From NCBI GenBank assembly GCA_902482615.1, contig CABTAA010000057.1:1-8825 (forward strand): 8,825 nt of DNA, read 5' to 3'. This DNA comes from an uncultured Collinsella sp. (GTDB taxonomy: Bacteria > Actinomycetota > Coriobacteriia > Coriobacteriales > Coriobacteriaceae). Each line of letters starts with the position of its first letter. The stretch's first letter is position 1. Under the pieces are notes generated by a model that saw only the letters and a program-made list of their open reading frames with translations, did no database searches and was not told where the DNA came from. Made by a program: the position numbers and the translations under genes. Shown here in pieces: positions 6,813 to 8,825 of this stretch.

Positions 6813-8165
6813 TTAGGCAAGGAGCCACTTCCATGCGGGCATAACGTGTACCACACCGTGCTCGCATGGAATATCGGTCTGTTCATCCATGGTAACGATT
6901 GCCGACTCGCCAAGATCGAACTGGGCCATCGAGGCATCAAGCGCGGCAATTTCGCGCTCGCGCGTTTTCTCACTTGCCATATCCGCGCTCACCTGAATCA
7001 GGCTATAAGCCCGCATGAGAAGTGCGTCCCCAGCAACAAAGTCCACCTCATGGCTTTTACTCTTCTCTTTGATCAGCAGGCGGCAGACCGATCCGATCCT
7101 CACCGCGGGAGTCCTTCTTCTTAGTGCGTTGAACACTGCGGTCTCGAGCCTCTGGCCCTGGTCCAATGCCGATGCGGGAGAGAATGCTCCAAACATCGCA
7201 GGATCGACAGCGTAGACCTTAGACGCAGACCGCATGTTATTTGCCAGTGAACGCGTGAACTCCGGCACGGAGAACAGCAGGTAAGCGTCCTCATAATACT
7301 CAAGTAAGTCGCTGAGCGAATTACGACTGACGGGTATCTGCCTGCTCTTGAACTCGTTGTACACTTTGTTCACCGACAGCTCTCGTCCCGAAGATGCCAT
7401 ACACCGCGTCAAGAACAGCGATGCCAGGCGAGGGTTCTTGACGTCGTAACGTTCAACGACGTCCATGGCGACCGTTCGCGAAGCATATTCCTGTAGCAGC
7501 TGAATCGCGTCTGCGGGCGTCTGCTCAAGCGTCGCGATGAATCCCCCTCGTTCAAGATATCCGATCAGATGATGTCGAAGCAGCGCTGCATCGCTTGGGG
7601 AAAAGGTCGCATCTGGCTCGAAAACGTTCCCCGTCTTATATCGAACGTATTCCGAAAAACTCAACGGAAAAAGCTCCCGTATAAGAGAACGACCCCTGAA
7701 CTCGCTCTTAAGCTCTGAGGACAGCATCTTAGAAGAAGATCCCGTCACATAGACGGTCGCTTTCTCCGTATCGACTACACGCCGCAGAAACGCACCCCAT
7801 TCGGGAATTTCTTGGATCTCGTCAAAGAAAATATAAGCGCCCTCAGTTCGAGCAGCAGGATACAGTGCATAGAACGTGTCGAGCACGTCCGCCAGCAGCG
7901 ATGGCTCATACGGGCGCAAGCGCTCATCCTCAAAATTGAAGTAAAGCATCCGGTCAAGCTCGACGCCCCGGTTCTGAAGCCGCCACATCTCCTGATACAG
8001 GCGATACGTCTTTCCACAACGGCGGGCCCCCACAACCACATTTACGATGTTGTCGCGCTTTGGCTCCTGTGGGTTTCCCAGATCAAGGTCTCGCTCAAAG
8101 ACCTGCGGAACCCCCTGCTGTTCAAAGTCCTTTATTTTCTGGGCGATCAAGTCGTTGAATGCCAT
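6813..8165 (-). CDS. AAA_14/DUF4143 family ATPase
   Basis: A 450-residue predicted ATPase of the COG1373 type. Walker A is GARRCGKT (46-53), Walker B YIFFDE (111-116), and a sensor-like VTGSSSKML is at 139-147. The DUF4143 part covers roughly 200-400. Within it a nuclease-like pattern is visible: Glu341 in LETAVFNAL, then EVDF (373-376), then IQVS (390-393), where active PD-(D/E)xK enzymes carry a Lys in place of the final Ser. The N-terminus (1-45) is charged and variable. GGAG (8173-8170) four bases before the ATG is the ribosome site and touches the base of a large palindrome. The gene converges on the acidic membrane protein gene and stands alone. The biochemical role of this family is not settled; members are common in accessory regions of anaerobes. 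Confidence 0.88.
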   Translation of the reverse strand: MAFNDLIAQKIKDFEQQGVPQVFERDLDLGNPQEPKRDNIVNVVVGARRCGKTYRLYQEMWRLQNRGVELDRMLYFNFEDERLRPYEPSLLADVLDTFYALYPAARTEGAYIFFDEIQEIPEWGAFLRRVVDTEKATVYVTGSSSKMLSSELKSEFRGRSLIRELFPLSFSEYVRYKTGNVFEPDATFSPSDAALLRHHLIGYLERGGFIATLEQTPADAIQLLQEYASRTVAMDVVERYDVKNPRLASLFLTRCMASSGRELSVNKVYNEFKSRQIPVSRNSLSDLLEYYEDAYLLFSVPEFTRSLANNMRSASKVYAVDPAMFGAFSPASALDQGQRLETAVFNALRRRTPAVRIGSVCRLLIKEKSKSHEVDFVAGDALLMRAYSLIQVSADMASEKTREREIAALDASMAQFDLGESAIVTMDEQTDIPCEHGVVHVMPAWKWLLA

Positions 8166-8172
8166 GATTCTC

Positions 8173-8234
8173 CAATCTTGCTCTCTAGCTAATCAAAATT
8201 ATACTGATTCTTGATTAATTAGAGAGCAAGATTG
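8173..8234. repeat. 62-bp near-perfect palindrome at the ATPase promoter
   Basis: The 24-bp arms 8173-8196 and 8211-8234 are complementary at 22 positions, with two adjacent mismatches at 8188-8189. The outer 15 bp, CAATCTTGCTCTCTA and its complement, are perfect. The 14-base centre (8197-8210) contains the minus-strand TATAAT. The left arm overlaps the first base of the ATPase ribosome site. It could be an operator, a cruciform former or a mobile-element relic. Confidence 0.85.
8198..8203 (-). promoter_or_regulatory. Consensus -10 box for the ATPase gene
   Basis: The minus strand reads TATAAT, a perfect match, in the centre of the palindrome. Transcription would start near 8191, leaving a leader of about 26 bases before the ATG at 8165. 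No good -35 box lies at 16-18 bases; TTGCTC is at 20. An activator or a special sigma factor may be needed, or the match may be chance in AT-rich DNA. Confidence 0.45.
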
Positions 8235-8329
8235 TGTGTAGCTTGATTAACACTTAAGCAAGTTTTTTCACTGTTATTGCTCCGAAGGATATCGAGTGGC
8301 TAAGAGGACAACCGAGCTCGAATGAGACT

Positions 8330-8362
8330 CCCCGAGCAGTCAATTTGGGACGGGGCTTTTTT
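8330..8362 (+). terminator. Rho-independent terminator without an assigned gene
   Basis: CCCCG (8330-8334) pairs with CGGGG (8351-8355), followed by C and six T (8357-8362). The stem is short, but the layout fits a plus-strand terminator. No plus-strand gene of normal size ends before it: the nearest plus gene ends at 6739, beyond the opposing ATPase gene. A short transcript starting near the palindrome is the simplest source. Confidence 0.55.
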
Positions 8363-8396
8363 GACTACCCTCCCCCTGTAGAAAAATCCCTAACGC

Positions 8397-8464
8397 AGTT
8401 GCGGTGAAATAGGGACTGTTTTTGCTGGTCAAACTGCAAAAACAGTCCCTATTTCACCGCAACT
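8397..8464. repeat. Perfect 29-bp inverted repeat, candidate REPIN/MITE-like element
   Basis: The arms 8397-8425 and 8436-8464 are perfectly complementary over 29 bp around a 10-base loop (TGGTCAAACT). The arm contains GGTGAAATAGGGACTG followed by a T-run. Such long, perfect hairpins with short loops are typical of dispersed intergenic repeats (paired REP sequences mobilised by RAYT-type Y1 transposases, or small MITEs). There is no T-tract after the stem, so it is not a standard terminator, though it would hinder transcription from either side. No transposase is in the window. Confidence 0.85.
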
Positions 8465-8489
8465 TAATTGGTGGCCTTTTGGGTGGCAC

Positions 8490-8663
8490 TCAGCGCCACG
8501 GGTCGGCTTCGAACATTGGCTCGCGCTCGAGGCGTCGGTCGCTGTAGGGATCGTAACCGTCATCGTCCTCGTTCTCGGCACGGATGTAGGGATCGCGCGG
8601 CTTGGGTGCCGGCTTGGACGTGGGCTTGGGCGCCGACGCACTTGTCTTGATCTCGTCTTTCAT
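8490..8663 (-). CDS. Small acidic, proline-rich disordered protein (57 residues), unknown function
   Basis: The product begins MKDEIKTSAS, has a Pro/Lys-rich stretch with two PKP motifs (residues 13-23), then an acidic Tyr-containing part (ENEDDDGYDPYSD) and ends EADPWR. No fold, membrane span or Cys pair is visible, so it is probably disordered and cytoplasmic. In-frame ATGs also exist at 8681 and 8669, but AAGGAG stands eight bases before the ATG at 8663 and only two before that at 8669, which decides the start. It follows a minus-strand terminator by about 50 bases, so it needs read-through or its own promoter. The good ribosome site and gene-like composition support it being real. Confidence 0.6.
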   Translation of the reverse strand: MKDEIKTSASAPKPTSKPAPKPRDPYIRAENEDDDGYDPYSDRRLEREPMFEADPWR

Positions 8664-8713
8664 CTGCATAGCTCCTTGCATCGCATCCGTTCAACATCAT
8701 CGATTGTCGCACG

Positions 8714-8750
8714 AAAAAGGGCGGCGGACCCAATTGGATCCGCCGCCCTT
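8714..8750 (-). terminator. Strong Rho-independent terminator for the gene at the right edge
   Basis: On the minus strand AAGGGCGGCGGA (8750-8739) and its exact complement (8728-8717) form a 12-bp GC-rich stem around a 10-base loop, ending in TTTTT (8718-8714, overlapping the stem end). It lies about 45 bases after the stop codon at 8797-8795. It separates that gene from the 57-residue protein gene. Confidence 0.85.
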
Positions 8751-8794
8751 GGCGTTTAGAGACGGCTGGTAGATTTTAAGGCATGTCCCAAAAT

Positions 8795-8825
8795 CTACTC
8801 GGCGTCGGGAACCTCGTAGGTGGCC
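8795..8825 (-). CDS. C-terminal end of a gene entering from the right edge
   Basis: Nine codons and a TAG are visible, ending ...ATYEVPDAE. The stop is followed by a strong terminator on the same strand, which supports a real gene end. The tail faintly recalls the acidic YEV-containing tails of DnaK proteins, but nine residues cannot identify a protein. Confidence 0.5.
   Translation of the reverse strand, partial: ATYEVPDAE

Larger units (their letters stand above)
8166..8489. other. Gene-poor, repeat-rich intergenic stretch
   Basis: These 324 bases separate the ATPase start from the stop of a small minus-strand gene. In order they hold a 62-bp palindrome with a TATAAT centre, an AT-rich stretch of about 95 bases, a plus-strand terminator without a gene before it, and a perfect 29-bp-arm hairpin. 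I see no tRNA or credible long reading frame. The AT content of 8174-8290 is well above that of the flanking genes. Confidence 0.7.

Noticed and set aside
8285..8330. Stretch resembling the D-arm of a Ser or Leu tRNA (CGAGTGGCTAAGAGG)
   Set aside because: No matching acceptor stem, T-arm or anticodon arm follows; the next bases form the terminator hairpin. A chance likeness.
8397..8464. CRISPR repeat or standard terminator
   Set aside because: There is one inverted repeat only, with no regularly spaced direct repeats, and no T-tract follows the stem on either strand.

Overview
The window is about 8.8 kb of GC-rich bacterial DNA with dense genes and strong G/C preference at third codon positions. 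The gene families (a Trp-rich membrane protein that looks like DUF5692, a GltD-type iron-sulfur flavoprotein beside hypA, and an AAA/DUF4143 ATPase) suggest an anaerobic gut actinobacterium of the Coriobacteriia, for example Collinsella or a relative. That assignment is inferred from recall of families; no rRNA or marker gene is present.

Left part (1-3085, minus strand): a two-gene transcription unit. A 926-residue protein carries a Cys-rich N-terminal region, a ferredoxin module, a GltD-like FAD/NAD(P) oxidoreductase core and a second ferredoxin module at the C-terminus. Nine bases later hypA begins, encoding the nickel chaperone for [NiFe] hydrogenase maturation; it runs off the left edge. 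Divergently on the plus strand are a TetR-family regulator (3276-3938) and a polytopic, tryptophan-rich membrane protein (4002-5009), closed by a strong terminator (5081-5120). The gap between the two units (3086-3275) contains two perfect TTGAC-n5-GTCAA palindromes 23 bp apart and a third, degenerate dyad. They overlap the likely promoter of the flavoprotein. The simplest reading is that the TetR protein controls its own gene, the membrane protein and the redox unit, making a small inducible redox/membrane module with possible links to hydrogenase. No substrate or signal can be read from the sequence.

Middle (5243-6739, plus): an unrecognised 498-residue single-pass membrane protein with a very acidic N-terminal tail and an extracytoplasmic part. 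Facing it (6813-8165, minus) is an AAA_14/DUF4143 ATPase with clear Walker A and B motifs and a degenerate nuclease-like C-terminal motif.

Right part (8166-8825): mostly non-coding structure. A 62-bp near-perfect palindrome has a TATAAT box in its centre and abuts the ATPase start codon. A plus-strand terminator has no gene in front of it. A 68-bp hairpin has perfect 29-bp arms and looks like a REPIN/MITE-type intergenic repeat. Then come a gene for a 57-residue disordered acidic protein, a minus-strand terminator, and the last nine codons of a gene that enters from the right edge.
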